Origin: Pseudocercospora fijiensis CIRAD86
Taxonomy: Eukaryota; Ascomycota; Dothideomycetes; Mycosphaerellales; Mycosphaerellaceae
DNA: 64,000 bases
Assembly (NCBI RefSeq): GCF_000340215.1
Contig: NW_006921534.1
Coordinates: forward strand, 6,065,450 to 6,129,449
Reading direction: 5' to 3'
Shown in pieces: positions 1-10,790 of this stretch. The notes beneath the pieces were generated by a model, which had not been told where the DNA came from, ran no database searches, and saw only the letters and a list, made by a program, of their open reading frames with translations. Positions within the stretch are counted from its first letter, which is position 1. Each line of letters begins with the position of its first letter. The position numbers were made by a program, and so were the translations under genes.

Positions 1-687
1 CCCCTTGTTAGGCGTATTAGTCGTATTGCCCTTCTTTCCGTTACCGGCCTTATCTTTCGCTGCTTCCTTAGTATATCGGGCTACTACTTCGTCGCCTTTA
101 GAAGTAGTAATAGTATATTCAACGTCCCGTAGTCGCTGAACTAGTTCCTCGTAGGAAAGAGTAGATAAACCGGCCGCCTTTAAGGCGAATACGGTAGACG
201 AATACTCTTCTCCTAAGGACGAAATAAGGACTGCCTTCTTAGAGGCCTCCGAGGGAACTTCGTCTTTATCCGCGGCCTTAATCTCGGATTGGATTTGCGT
301 AAGAGCTGAAGCCGTAGTATCGATATCCTTAAGTGCTTTAAAGGAATAGAAACGGGAGAGTAGCGTCGAAACCCGTTCCTTTGTCGATACCTCGCTTACT
401 TCCTTTATCTTATCGATTACCTCCTTAGTCGTACGTAGTCCTAGGAGGTGTATACGCTTATCCCCGGCCGTAGACTTAATAAACGCAACCGCTTTTGCGT
501 CTTCTTCTTTAGCCTCTCTTGCTTTAGCCGTATCTTGGCTTATAGATTCCGGTATACCGTACCTATACCTCCAAAGGCCTTGTCCGGATAGATAGTCTTG
601 AATTAGATCGATCCAGATAGTATAATTCTCGGTAGTAAGTTGCGGAATTCCCTTTACCGCGCCGATAGTCGTCTCGGTAGTAGACAT
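1..687 (-). CDS. Copia-type Gag polyprotein N-terminal part (UBN2/DUF4219-like), runs off the left edge
   Basis: The minus strand is open from the ATG at 687-685 to the window edge: 229 codons without a stop. The product begins with the order typical of copia-type Gag proteins of the UBN2/DUF4219 group: a short leader, then L-x2-ENY-x2-W, an amphipathic stretch, and G-L-W near residue 39, followed by a Lys/Glu-rich helical region. Two Trp (TGG) codons and several CAA codons survive, which is exceptional in this block because neighbouring elements have lost most of them to TAG and TAA. The LTR and primer-binding site lie just upstream, so this is the 5' end of an element whose pol would lie left of the window. 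It forms virus-like particles if expressed (family knowledge). It may be a young and perhaps still functional copy; intactness beyond the edge cannot be seen. Confidence 0.8.
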   Translation of the reverse strand, partial: MSTTETTIGAVKGIPQLTTENYTIWIDLIQDYLSGQGLWRYRYGIPESISQDTAKAREAKEEDAKAVAFIKSTAGDKRIHLLGLRTTKEVIDKIKEVSEVSTKERVSTLLSRFYSFKALKDIDTTASALTQIQSEIKAADKDEVPSEASKKAVLISSLGEEYSSTVFALKAAGLSTLSYEELVQRLRDVEYTITTSKGDEVVARYTKEAAKDKAGNGKKGNTTNTPNKG

Positions 688-932
688 CTTTATCGTTAGA
701 TTTCTCGACTCGTAACGGTCGTATCGTTGATATTTTTAGATCGTTTGATTCGTATTAATCGGTTCTTTTCGCCTATGGACCGGCGTCTATAGCGGAGCAA
801 TAACCGTTATCTTATTGTTGTTCGAAGTTGGTCGCTTTCTTCGATTTACGGAGTGACGTCGGATAAGGTTTAACCTTGCGTAAGCGGGTTGCCTGATCGG
901 GTAATTTCTCGAACTTTCTTGTTTCTTCACTT

Positions 933-950
933 GCGTTCCGGGCTTATAAC
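933..950 (-). promoter_or_regulatory. Primer-binding site of the left copia element (half-tRNA type)
   Basis: Immediately inside the LTR the minus strand reads GTTATAAGCCCGGAACGC. Allowing one TG-to-TA change this is complementary to the anticodon stem-loop of initiator tRNA-Met (CCGGGCTCATAAC). Copia/Ty1-type elements are known to prime from internally cleaved initiator tRNA rather than from its 3' CCA end. The match is from memory of the tRNA arm and was not computed. Confidence 0.55.
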
Positions 951-1138
951 TGTTGTAGATAAGCGGTAACCGATAGAATTGCTTGCTATTCGAACAAAGG
1001 ACTTACTAGCTACTTATATACCCTAGCGCCAAGAATCACAAGCTATTACTAAGCCGTAAGTAAATAACCTCGCAACTTCCTTCTCCTTCTCTTACTTATA
1101 AATCCAACTAGACTCGTATATTCCCGAGTATTCTAACA
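951..1138 (-). repeat. 5' LTR of the left copia element
   Basis: On the minus strand this 188-bp segment starts TGTTAGAATACTCGG and ends TATCTACAACA, the TG...CA form of LTRs. It is followed by the primer-binding site and 263 bp later by the Gag ATG. It interrupts the RNase H/integrase region of the gypsy element to its right, so it is a nested insertion. A 5-bp target duplicate (plus strand 1139-1143, GTTGA) is possible, but the other end is outside the window. The segment 688-932 is the untranslated leader. Confidence 0.65.
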
Positions 1139-1142
1139 GTTG

Positions 1143-3599
1143 AATTCTTTTATATTAGTACTAAGGCTTCCGTCTTGGTTTGCTTTTAATATCTGCTACT
1201 ATACTAGTTCGTAACCCTCTATATAGTCGCTACGGCGGCTTAGTACGTCGGCTCGTCCGTTCTCGCGTCCTAGGGTATAGCGGATTTCGAACTTATACTG
1301 CCCTAGTAGCTCCGACTAGCGGGCCTGTCTTCGGGTTAGTACTTTAGTCGTAGTGAAGTAAGTTAGATTCTTATAATCAGAAAGAATCGTAAGACTTAGT
1401 GCTCCTTCCGCGTATACTCGCTAGTATTATAGTAATGCAACTATTGCAAGTAGCTCCTTATTATAGATATCGTAGTTCTATTCCGCGGGTAATATCTTTC
1501 TCGAGTAATAGGCTACCGGGTATCGTTTCCCGTTATACTCCTATATAAGGTATACTCCTATAGCCCTATCCGACGCGTCTGTTTCTATCTAGACCGCCTT
1601 ACTCCTATCGAATAATCGTAGCGTTAGCGCAGAAACGTATTACTTCTTTAGCTACCTAAACGCTTCGTCTTCCTTCGTACTCTAGTTCTATTTCTTGTCT
1701 TTCTTTATAAGCTCCGTAAGGGGTACCGCTATCTTAGAATAGCCCTCGATGAATTTCCTATTATAGTTAGCTAATCCTAGGAATAATTGTACGTCTTTAA
1801 CGTATATAGGCGTTAGCTATTCCTATATTGACTTGGTTTTTTCTAGATCGATCCTAATTCCTATAGTGCTAATAATAAATCCTAGGAATTTGACTTCCTT
1901 CTTATAGAATTCGCATTTCTTAGGTGTAGTCTTAAATCCTACTTGAGTAAATCGTTTAAAGACGTCCTATACTATTCGTATATAGTCCGCGAGAGCTCCT
2001 TTAGTATAGACTAAGATATCGTCTATATATGCGATAACGTATATATCTAGAAGGTCTCGGAGGACTTCGTTTACAAGGTCTTAATATAACGCTAGGGCAT
2101 TTGTAAGTCCTATAGGTATAACTAAGAATTCGTAAAGCCTATATCTTGTTCGGAATGCTGTTATCTATTCGTATCTAGCTGCTATACGTATTGTATAAAA
2201 CGTATCGCGTAGGTCAATCTTCGTATACTAGTCTAATCTAGTTAATCGGTCTTGTATTTCTTCGATGTTCGGTAGTAGGTACCGATTCTTAATTATAATA
2301 TCGTTAAGTCGTCTAAAATCGACTACTAGCCGTCCTTCGTCTAATCCGGCTTTCGGAACGAACATTACTAGTAAGGCTGCTAAGGATATCGACTTCCGTA
2401 TCTAGCCTTTTTCTAATTTCTCTTTTAGCTACTTATCTAGGGTTTTGAGCTCTTTCTTAGACATTGCGTATAAGGGTCCCTATAGAGGCTCTTTCCTAGG
2501 CTGTAAGTGTATTTTATAATCCTATAGTTAGTATTTAGGTAAGGCTGCCTTGCCTCTCTCCTCTTTAAAGAGTCGCTTCTACTTACTATACTCTTTAGGA
2601 ATGTCTAGGTCCGAGATTCTAGTTTCATTCTTCGATAGTGTATAACTTCTATCCTTCCCGTAATTATTGTTATAACCCTCCTAACCTAACGGTAGTATCG
2701 ATCCGGGTTGAATACGGTTCTCCGTAATTCCTATCGACGTAAACGTCTTACGAATCGCCCTACGTTTGTCAATCTCATCTACCTATAAACGCTGCCGCTA
2801 TATAGGTTGAATGCCGATTATATAGTCGCATTCCTTAAATATAAGTACTCCTTTTCTCTAGTCTACGACCGGATTATACTTTCTTAACTAAGGTATACCT
2901 AATACAATGTTATAACTAGCTATATTAGTAATATCTAAGACAATCTCCTCGTAGTACTGTTAGATAGCTAGTAGTAACGGTATCGTTTCTCGTTCTATAC
3001 TAGGTAGCGGTAACCTATCTACTGCTATAAGTTTATACGCTCCTTCTCTTCTACTTCGGGTTACGATCCCTCGGCTTTTAACGAATAATTCGGAGGTAAA
3101 GTTCCCGCTCGCTCCGGAATCTATTAATATACTCGTCGGGTGCCCGTTAACGATAACTTTTATACGGAAGACTGCTATTAATGCTTAAGCGCTTTCGGTA
3201 TTAAGGAACTCTCTTAGAACGCTCTAATCTAGAGAGTTAGTCCGTTTCCCGACTAATTAGTAGCCTAACGTTATTCTAACTAGTTACGGATCCGTAGTCC
3301 TGCCGTTCGTGCTTCTTCGGTATATAATTTTTCCTCGAGGGTATCGTTATATATATCTTGTCCCTACGCTACTATAGCCTTTCGGTATTACTAATTTAAT
3401 CGCTAGACCGTCTAACGTATATCTTAAGTAATAATCGTCCTTTCGTCGGGTAGGACGTATCCGTAGGGCGTAATTATACTTCCTATCGGTACTCGCTCCG
3501 TAATGAAGTTATAGTACGTATAGTCTATAGGTATCCGGGGGTAATTCTAGAATTTTGCCCGTAAGCTTATCTAGAAATAATCAAATTAGATAGGATCGA
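1143..3599 (-). pseudogene. gypsy-1 pol: protease, reverse transcriptase, RNase H; inactivated
   Basis: The retropepsin active site reads I-D-S-G-A-S-G-N at about 3100-3124. RT has F-V-P-K-A-G followed by V-V-D-F-R-R-L-N (2290-2370) and the catalytic Y-I-D-D motif at about 2015-2029. Ty3-type RNase H follows (L-L-A-I-V-A, S-D-Y-K-N-L-T-Y-F, T-R-R-Q-A-R) and ends L-S-R-R near 1240. Numerous TAG codons replace Trp/Gln. Protease and RT share one frame, different from gag, so pol needed a frameshift or separate initiation. Reading ends at the nested copia LTR, so the integrase is missing here. Boundaries with gag are approximate. Confidence 0.75.
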
Positions 3600-5343
3600 C
3601 CCTCCGTTATCCGTTAACCTTTAGAAACATTTCCTCGTATTTGCGTACTAGATATAAGGCGATTGTTCGCGCTGCTATAGGTACATCTATTATAAATATA
3701 AGGATCGTATCGTCGTTAATCCCGAATTCGTCTTTACTTTCTTTATTCGTAGTTTCTTCCTCGGTATCTAGACTTCCTTCTAAATCTTCTTACTGTTCCT
3801 CCTCTTACTAAGGGGACTCCGGTACTTCTAGGATAGCTCCTAACTCCTCCCCGGGAGGGAATAAAGCTTCCGGATCTCGGTTTTCTTTATCGTCGGTATC
3901 TAAGTAAGATTTATCAATCGTTTCTTCTTCTAACTAGGATTTCGTATCTTCTCGTACGAGTCGCCTAATCTAAGGGAAAAATCCTGCTTCTACTTTAGCA
4001 GAATAATGAATTTAGTATTAGTCGTCGTAATAGAATCTCTAGTAAAGGGTTCTATATACGGGTTCTTATCGTCGTACTATTATATAGATTTGTCGTAGCT
4101 CTTTCTTTACGACCTCTGCGTAGGTCCTCGGCGCGTTATTAATAGAGTATAGCTCTACTACTATTCGGTAGCCTTCTCTACCCGAGTCCTTTCGTTATAT
4201 TATATTAAACTATTCGCGTCGCACTATATTCTTACCGCGGCAGTTCCGTGCTATATAGCCTTCCTTACTATACGTATAGTAAGTTAATCTTCCTACTTTC
4301 TTAGGCGAACTCTTACCTTTTCTTCCTTTAATTGCTCGACCCTTCTAAATAGCGTCTAGCTCTATTAGTTGCGTACCGTAGTAGTTGTTCCCTTTTAGTT
4401 TATCGTAGGTACTATAGTTTCGTCTATTATCGTATCTAGGAGTATAACTAGCTTTTCTAGAAGTCTTAGAATCGTAACGTCGTTCTAAAGCTCGTTCGTA
4501 GAGCCTATCGTCGAGATCGATCGTAACCTTAACTAATGTTCCTATATTATCTATTTTTCTACCGTCGCGTATAAGCTCGTCTTTAACGTTATCCTTAAGA
4601 CCTCGCCGATATATTATTATAAGAGCTTCGTCGTCCCAATCCGTAAGTTAGGCGTATTCCTAAAATTTAGCGGCGTAATCGGTATATAACCCCTTCTAAG
4701 TTAAATGTTAGATAACCCTAACTGCGGTAGCAACTTCGTTAGAAGATCTAAAGACCTTCTTTATCGTACGCTTAAGATTTTCGTAGCTTGCGAAGATTCT
4801 ATCCGAATTGTCGGTCCCGTTGCTATCTAGATAGGTCCTAAGAAATGGTTTAACCTAATACTAAGCCCTACCTCGTATAAACGTCGTTGCGAAGACTAGC
4901 TTTAAGTTATCTTAAACCTAGTTAAATATAAAATATATATCTATCTAGCTAACCTAGGTATCGAACTTGTCTCGGTCGCCGTAATAAAAGTCTAGCTTTC
5001 CGATCTTAAGAGAATCGTTTCCGGTATAGGTTCCTAGTATATTGCTAGTACTAGAGGTAGTACGTCGAGTACTGCCTATCTCGCTAGGGGCGGGAGTTCC
5101 CCTTCCGACTTATAATAAGGCACTTATCCTAAGGGCGTTCAAAGTGTTACGGTTACTCGCGACAGATCGTTAAGTAACTTCTTATTACGTGTAAGCCGAG
5201 GCTTCTTTAGAGAGGCTAATACAAGCGGGAGGCAGAGACAGAATAATTAGTATAAAGGTAATTCCAATTAGTAAGTAGGTAATATAAGTTGAACGCCTCG
5301 AGCTATAAGGGCATTCCGGCGTTCCTAAATACAAAGGAGACAT
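3600..5343 (-). pseudogene. gypsy-1 gag, inactivated
   Basis: Translation from the ATG at 5343 keeps a single frame with TAG/TAA interruptions. It shows the Retrotrans_gag pattern: an aromatic/hydrophobic core around 4950-4850, then an L-T-D-W-D-D-E-A-L stretch and a D-D-R-L-Y-E-R-A-L-E-R-R stretch near 4500. A zinc knuckle follows near 4240-4290 whose first Cys positions and His now read Tyr (TGT/TGC to TAT/TAC, CAC to TAC), leaving K-E-G-Y-I-A-R-N-C intact. An acidic C-terminal tail follows. The pol domains lie in another frame. The 3' end of gag is approximate. Confidence 0.7.
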
Positions 5344-5469
5344 CTTATCTATAGTCGTAAGCGACGTAAGCGACGCTGTCGCTCTCGACCGCTCCTATCG
5401 CTCCTAGTAAGATAGAGCGACAGCTTAGCCTACTAGTCTTAGCGTCGCTCTAAGATTATATAAGGACTC

Positions 5470-8400
5470 TAACTAATTAGATCCGTAATAGGAGGTTCTT
5501 CGTGCTAAGCATAACTAGGTCGCCTTGCTTGAAGGTTATTAGAAGGTAGTGTTTGTTATAGTAGGCCTTCTAATAGGCCTAGGCCTTTGCTAGTTTGTTA
5601 GCTATCTTAGCGTGAATTTCTCGCATCTTTTAAACCCTCTTAATAGCCGCTAGTGTCTTAGGTTGACCCGCTTCCCTTTCCTTACGCTCGGCCTCGAGCG
5701 ATAGGGGGTCTTGTAGCATAGCAGCGTTCTAGCCTATTATAGCGAAATAAGGTGAAACCTTAGTAGATAAGTAGACACTGTTATTGTATACGAATTCGGC
5801 TAGTTGTAGGAGGTTGACCTAGTCGTTAGGGTTCTCGTTAATATAGCTACGTAGGTACTGCTACAGCGTAGCATTTTGCCTCTCGGTCTAGCTATCTATT
5901 TGTAGATAGAACGCTATAGACAGGCGATGCTTAAGTCTCAGCTATAGGCATATCTTACTCTAATAGTAAGATATAAATGTCGAGCCTCTATCGGAGACTA
6001 TCCCTTTAGGGGTTCCCTAATAGCTATAGAAGATGTTATTCTATAGTAACTTAGCTAAGTTAATAGCTGTCTAATCCTTCCTAGTAGGGATGTAACGAGC
6101 GCCCTTAGTAAATCGGTCTACGACGACTAGGATAGCGTTAAAGATGTCTTTGCTTCCTCTTCGCTTAGTAGGGGGGAGACCTGTAATAAAGTCTATTATA
6201 AGCTCTATAAAAGGCTTCTTTAGAACAGGGAGTAAAGACAACTCGCTAAATAGTAAGTGCTTTAGTGCTTTAACTCGCTAGCATACTGTACAGGTCTATA
6301 TATACTCCTTTATATGCCGCTTACTATTTAGCTAGTAGTATATACGCGATAGTAACTCGTGCGACCTCTCTATACTATAGTAACTAGCGAGCTCACCGTT
6401 ATAGTGCCTCTTTAAAAGCTCTTGTCTAATCGATTGTTTAGCGGGGACATAGTATCTGCCCTTGAACTTTAAGTAACCCTTATCGTCGATCGACTAACTG
6501 TTACTCTTGCTAGATCGAGTCGCCCGTCTACTTATAAGCCTATTAATACGCTCGATAGCAAAGGCGTCCCTCTACTAAGCACGCAATAGCTTATCTATAA
6601 ACGATTGACTATCCCTATTTGTAAGGTCATTTAATAGCACCCTCGCTATTAAACGAGGTACGCATTGTATATATCTAATAGCACTAGCAGCCGGAACTAC
6701 TGCAACCTCTTCTATAGTACTGTCGCTATATAGACTATTACTATAAATAGCAATGTCCTCAATCGAGTTATTATAGCTCGAGCGATCTACGTCCTTTCTT
6801 TTAACGTGCACTAGAAGAACGACAACTCCGCTTTAGTATTTGTTACCGCCGCGGGGTCCGGAGGTCCGCTTATCCTACGTTTGCTTATTAACAATACGGG
6901 CTATAGCAATCTTATACTGCAGGGTTGGAAACAATAAATTAATGGATTACTAAGTCCCGCTGTCGTAATTAGGTCGCCTCGATAGGCTATCGGTAGGGTT
7001 ACTTACGCCTAGCCGATATAATATATCAAAATCAAACCTAGCGAGGTAGACGGCCTATCTAGCCTATCGACCTATGACCCTAGTAACCTTCGTGATTCTA
7101 CGGAGGTTGTTATAGTCCGTGTAGACCTAAATGGTGTGCTATGCACTATCGAGATAGTAGCGCTAGTGCTTAAAGGCCTCGATAATGGCTAGGAGCTCTT
7201 ACTCGTAGGTCTTATATCGACGCTCTATATCGATTATCTTTCGTAAAAAGAAGGCAATCGGGTGCTAGTAATAGTCATTATCTAATTGCTATAACATAAT
7301 AGCCGATACAGCGAACTGTAAAGCGTTAGTCTTAATTCGGATCTGCTTGCTTAGCACGAAATAGTGCAATAAGGGGACATTAGTAAAGCGTTGCTTTAGG
7401 CCGTTAAAAGCGGCTTATGCTCTGTTAGTCTATTTAAACTCTCTAGTTAGGTTGGCCTTAGTTTTAGTAAGCTTAGTTAGGGGCATTACATGCCGTAAAT
7501 AGCCCTTAATAAACCGGCGGTAGAAATTAGCGAAGCCGAGGAACGATTAAAGCTCCTTAATAGACGTAGGAATAGGCTATTTAGTAATTGTTTTGATCCG
7601 ATTAGGATTAGCCTTAATACTATTAGTTAATACGATAAAACTAAGGAAGGCTACCTCCTTAGTAGCAAAGGTGCATTTGGAAGGCTTACAATACAGTCTA
7701 TAGGCTCGTAGGCGATCGAGCACCTTGCGGACTATAGCCTAGTGCTCCGCAATGTTAGGTAAGTGTGTGTAAACTAGGATGTTATCTAGGTAAACTATAC
7801 AGAGATAGTCTAATAGGCCCGAAAGGGCCCGATTGATATAGGACTAGAATGTTATAGGGGCGTTAGCTAAGCCGAATAGCATAACTAAGTACTCGAAATA
7901 GCTATAGCGAGTATAGAAGGCTATTTTCTATTCGTTACCCTTACGAATACGGATGCGATAGTATGCATCCTTAATATCTAATATAGTATAGTAGTAAGCA
8001 CTAGAAAGGCGATCGAGGGTCTTATTAATAAGAGGAAGTAGATAGCGGTCTTTAATAGTAACAGCGTTAAGCCTACGATAATTAATACATAGGCGTAGGC
8101 TACTATCCTTCTTTAGTACGAACAGGATAGGGGCGCTAGTAGGGCTGTTACTATACCGAATGCGACTATTAGCTAGGTTTTCCTCTAGGTACTTACGTAA
8201 TATAGCAAGCTCTCGTTTACTAAGGTTGTAGAGGGGTCTAAAAGGAACCTCCTTACCCTCTATAATATCAATCTTATAATCCGTCTCTTTAAATATAGGC
8301 AATATCGATGCTAAGTAGTGTTTAAATACATTAATGTAGGTTTCTCGAATAGGCTCCGGTATGCGAGCAAGCTAATTAGGGTCTATACTATTAGGGGGCA

Positions 8401-8990
8401 CAGGCTTATCGTTATCTCTACCGAGAAGATTAGCTATCGGATTAGCTAAGGCGGAGGCCGGTGTTAGGTTGCTAATAAATAGGACCCTGATATCGTTAGG
8501 GCACTCGCTGACATTAATGTATTTAATGTCCTCTTTCCGAGCGATTCTAAATCGCTACTTCTAAATACCTAAGTCTATAGCTATAGCGTAGTACTTAAGA
8601 ACAGGGTTGCTAATAACAATAGTAGCTCCCCTATACAGGTTGTCTATATCCACTACGTAGGTAGTAAAGTCTAGTAGGCGTTCATTTCCGAGGTCGTCCT
8701 TTAGAGCTATAGGAATATAGTAGGCCCTATAGGTTAAGTGCCGAGCGTTATTAAACTAAGCAAGGGTTAGTAGGTTAGTCTTCGGCAGTTGTCGAAGGTC
8801 TAATTGCTTAGCTAGGCGATAGCTAATAAGGGCACTAACTGAATTTCCTAGATCTAGCATAACCTTAGTTTAATAGGTAGTACCCTTCGTATCCTATATA
8901 AGGTAGGAGCGTGTTATAGCTAGTACAATGTCGATAGTCTTACGCCGCATAAGGCTAACAGTTAGTGCGGCGCTTACTCTTTTTTCGAAG
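5470..8990 (-). pseudogene. Copy A pol: RT, RNase H, integrase; inactivated
   Basis: The RT core is still open between 8302 and 7928. It contains [11 protein letters not shown], the R-L-N and [10 protein letters not shown] motifs and [13 protein letters not shown], typical of Ty3/gypsy RT. Further down the integrase core reads V-V-V-D-R-F-T-K and V-S-D-R-G-S-T-F near 5985-6140, giving two of the three catalytic acids, preceded by G-L-P-P-T-K-R-R-G. TAG and TAA codons interrupt the rest. The gene is dead, and the short plus- and minus-strand ORFs in this interval are fragments or shadows. Confidence 0.75.
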
Positions 8991-8999
8991 GTTAGCCTA

Positions 9000-10372
9000 T
9001 AGGGGTAGCGTTAGCTACTAAAAGGTGTTTCCTATACTTAGCGGAAGTACGGTCAATTCGGGCCTAGTCCTTAGGTTTATCGCATTAGCCTAGTAGATAG
9101 CTAGTGCTATTATAGTTGAAGCACTTCAATCCGGTTAGTAGACTGCTGTAGCTATTGTTGCTGTTATTAGCCGAGCGGTTAGTATTGTAGGGATACGAGC
9201 CCCTTCTACGGCCCCTATCGCGGCCTCCTCTATATAGCCGGCGGCTACGGCCTCTTCTACGGTTATTGTTACTGTTCCTATTGTTAGTATTGTTATTATA
9301 GTAGGAACCTTGGTTTCCTCCGCGGCTACGGTTGCTACGGTTAGTACTAGCTAGTCGGATCCTCGATTCTAGTCGTTATTAGAGCTAAATAGCCCGTTCG
9401 GCTGTTTCTACTTCGACTATAAATTGAATGCGTGTTAGGTTAGCCTGTTTAAACACACGACGGCGGTCCAATTTAAGGACTAATTCCTATCGCAATTTAG
9501 GGCGTATTTCGGAAATCTAGATAGAGTCGGTCTTAGCTAGCAAATCGTCCTTAAGGGTCTTTAAATAGGCCTTAAATGAGCGAGCCGATTGATTAGTCTT
9601 TTGTTTAGCTCGAAGGTATTAGTCCTAAGCGTGTTGTTGCCTTAGTATAGGGTTTCTAAGGGTGTCTAGTATGATAGTCTTATAGTCTTGCTACTAAACA
9701 GCGGTCTAATTAGTAAGGGAGTCGAAATGGTTATCCTAGGTGCGTTTTAGGTCTCTATTAATATATTATATAGCATAGACGACTAGCGAATAGTCGTCTG
9801 GCAGGGCCCTTAGTGTATTCCGCTAGTTCAATTTACAATCACGTATATAATTATTGTACTGCTTACGGCTAGAGCTATTAAATACGGTATAGTCTTTGAG
9901 CTTAGCATCCTTCTTTTAAATGGAAGGTACTGCTACTAGTTCTAGTCTAGCAGTGGTTGTTAGGGCTTCCTATAGGCGGCGAATCTCGAGGAGATTATCC
10001 TTTAGCTATTGCTCTTAACGTAGGGCAGTAAGCCTGTTCTAAGTGGCTTCTTAAAGTCTCGCTACTAGTTAAGGGCCAAAGGCTAGCTAGCTATATCGTC
10101 GATTAACAATGTTGTTAAGAATGTCGTTAACAGGCAATTCTAGATTATTACCTAGAATTGCAGGTTCTTCTTTAGCAGGTCCTATAGCAGGCTCTTCGGT
10201 AGGAGGCACTTTAGCAGGTGCTCTAGTAGGCACTTTAGTAGGCACTATACTACTAGCATTGTCGTTGCTAGCGCTGCTAGCGGCAGCACGGTTATTGTTT
10301 CGTAATAAGCCGGCTATTGTAATAGGGGGTAATACTAATAATATATTATTAGCCCCTAAGATGCGGATGTAG
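9000..10372 (-). pseudogene. Copy A gag, inactivated, with Pro-rich tandem repeats
   Basis: The minus strand shows an N-terminal region with repeated V-P-T-K / A-P-A-K units (DNA 10195-10250, built from GTAGGCACTTTA-like 12-mers), then a Gag core. A zinc knuckle of the form C-x2-C-x4-H-x4-C follows near 9070-9120, in which the second Cys and the His have become Tyr. The hydrophobic plus-strand ORF at 10109-10372 is the antisense of these repeats and is not a gene. Confidence 0.65.
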
Positions 10373-10562
10373 CGGAATTAGTAGGTATTAGTCTAGTGCG
10401 ATTGACTTAGTATAATAGGCCGTATAGAAGGCCTTGCTTAATAATTGGTACGGTTGTTTCGATGGAATAGTACGTGTAGGTCCCGTTCTTAGGGCGCAAT
10501 ATAGTTAGATTAGTCTTGTTCGTAGCTATACCGCTAAAAGCTTGAAATAAGGACTATCTAGC

Positions 10563-10790
10563 TACTACCCTTAAAGGGTAGATCGAATACTGTATAAGAA
10601 GGGTTATGTTAGTAGGTAGATAGGGTAGTAGTAAATTAGTATAGTATTCGATAGAGATCTTAGAAGAGAGGGAGGAAGGCAGGCTAGTTAGCCTAACGCT
10701 AAGCGCTAAGTCCTGCCTAAGGCATCGAGACCCTAGCTTTACTCGAGCCCGGTTACATACCAATCACGTATAACCTCTTTAGTCCTAACA
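10563..10790 (-). repeat. LTR of the A/B gypsy family (5' LTR of copy A)
   Basis: This 228-bp block is repeated almost exactly at 31092-31318. On the minus strand it starts TGTTAGGACTAAAGAGG and ends near GGGTAGTA. It lies just upstream of copy A gag and directly abuts the RNase H region of copy B at 10791, so B is truncated here. A short palindrome (TACCCTTAAAGGGTA) sits at its left end. Confidence 0.65.

Larger units (their letters stand above)
1139..5343 (-). mobile_element. RIP-degraded Ty3/gypsy element (gypsy-1), truncated on its 3' side by the copia insertion
   Basis: A minus-strand gag-pol reads from the ATG at 5343 to the copia LTR at 1138. Gag, protease, reverse transcriptase and RNase H can all be followed, with TAG/TAA at many Trp/Gln positions. 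Integrase and 3' LTR are not present and presumably lie left of the nested copia. I could not find a clear 5' LTR between 5343 and the start of element A near 5470. That spacer holds an 11-bp inverted repeat (5375-5385 with 5414-5424) and short tandem GCGACGTAA units. Confidence 0.8.
5470..10562 (-). mobile_element. RIP-degraded Ty3/gypsy element copy A (internal region)
   Basis: A minus-strand gag (9.0-10.37 kb) and pol (5.47-8.99 kb) are followed in the same order as in copy B (10791-14004), which aligns to 7365-10557 with mostly transition differences. Its 5' LTR is at 10563-10790. No 3' LTR is found; the element stops near 5470 against the 5' side of gypsy-1, so it is truncated. The exact left end is uncertain. 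Confidence 0.75.

Noticed and set aside
10109..10372. Hydrophobic plus-strand ORF (and its twin at 13550-13819), first read as a membrane protein with G-A-L-V-G-T-L repeats
   Set aside because: The same DNA on the minus strand encodes the Pro/Lys repeats of the gypsy gag N-terminus in frame with the rest of gag.
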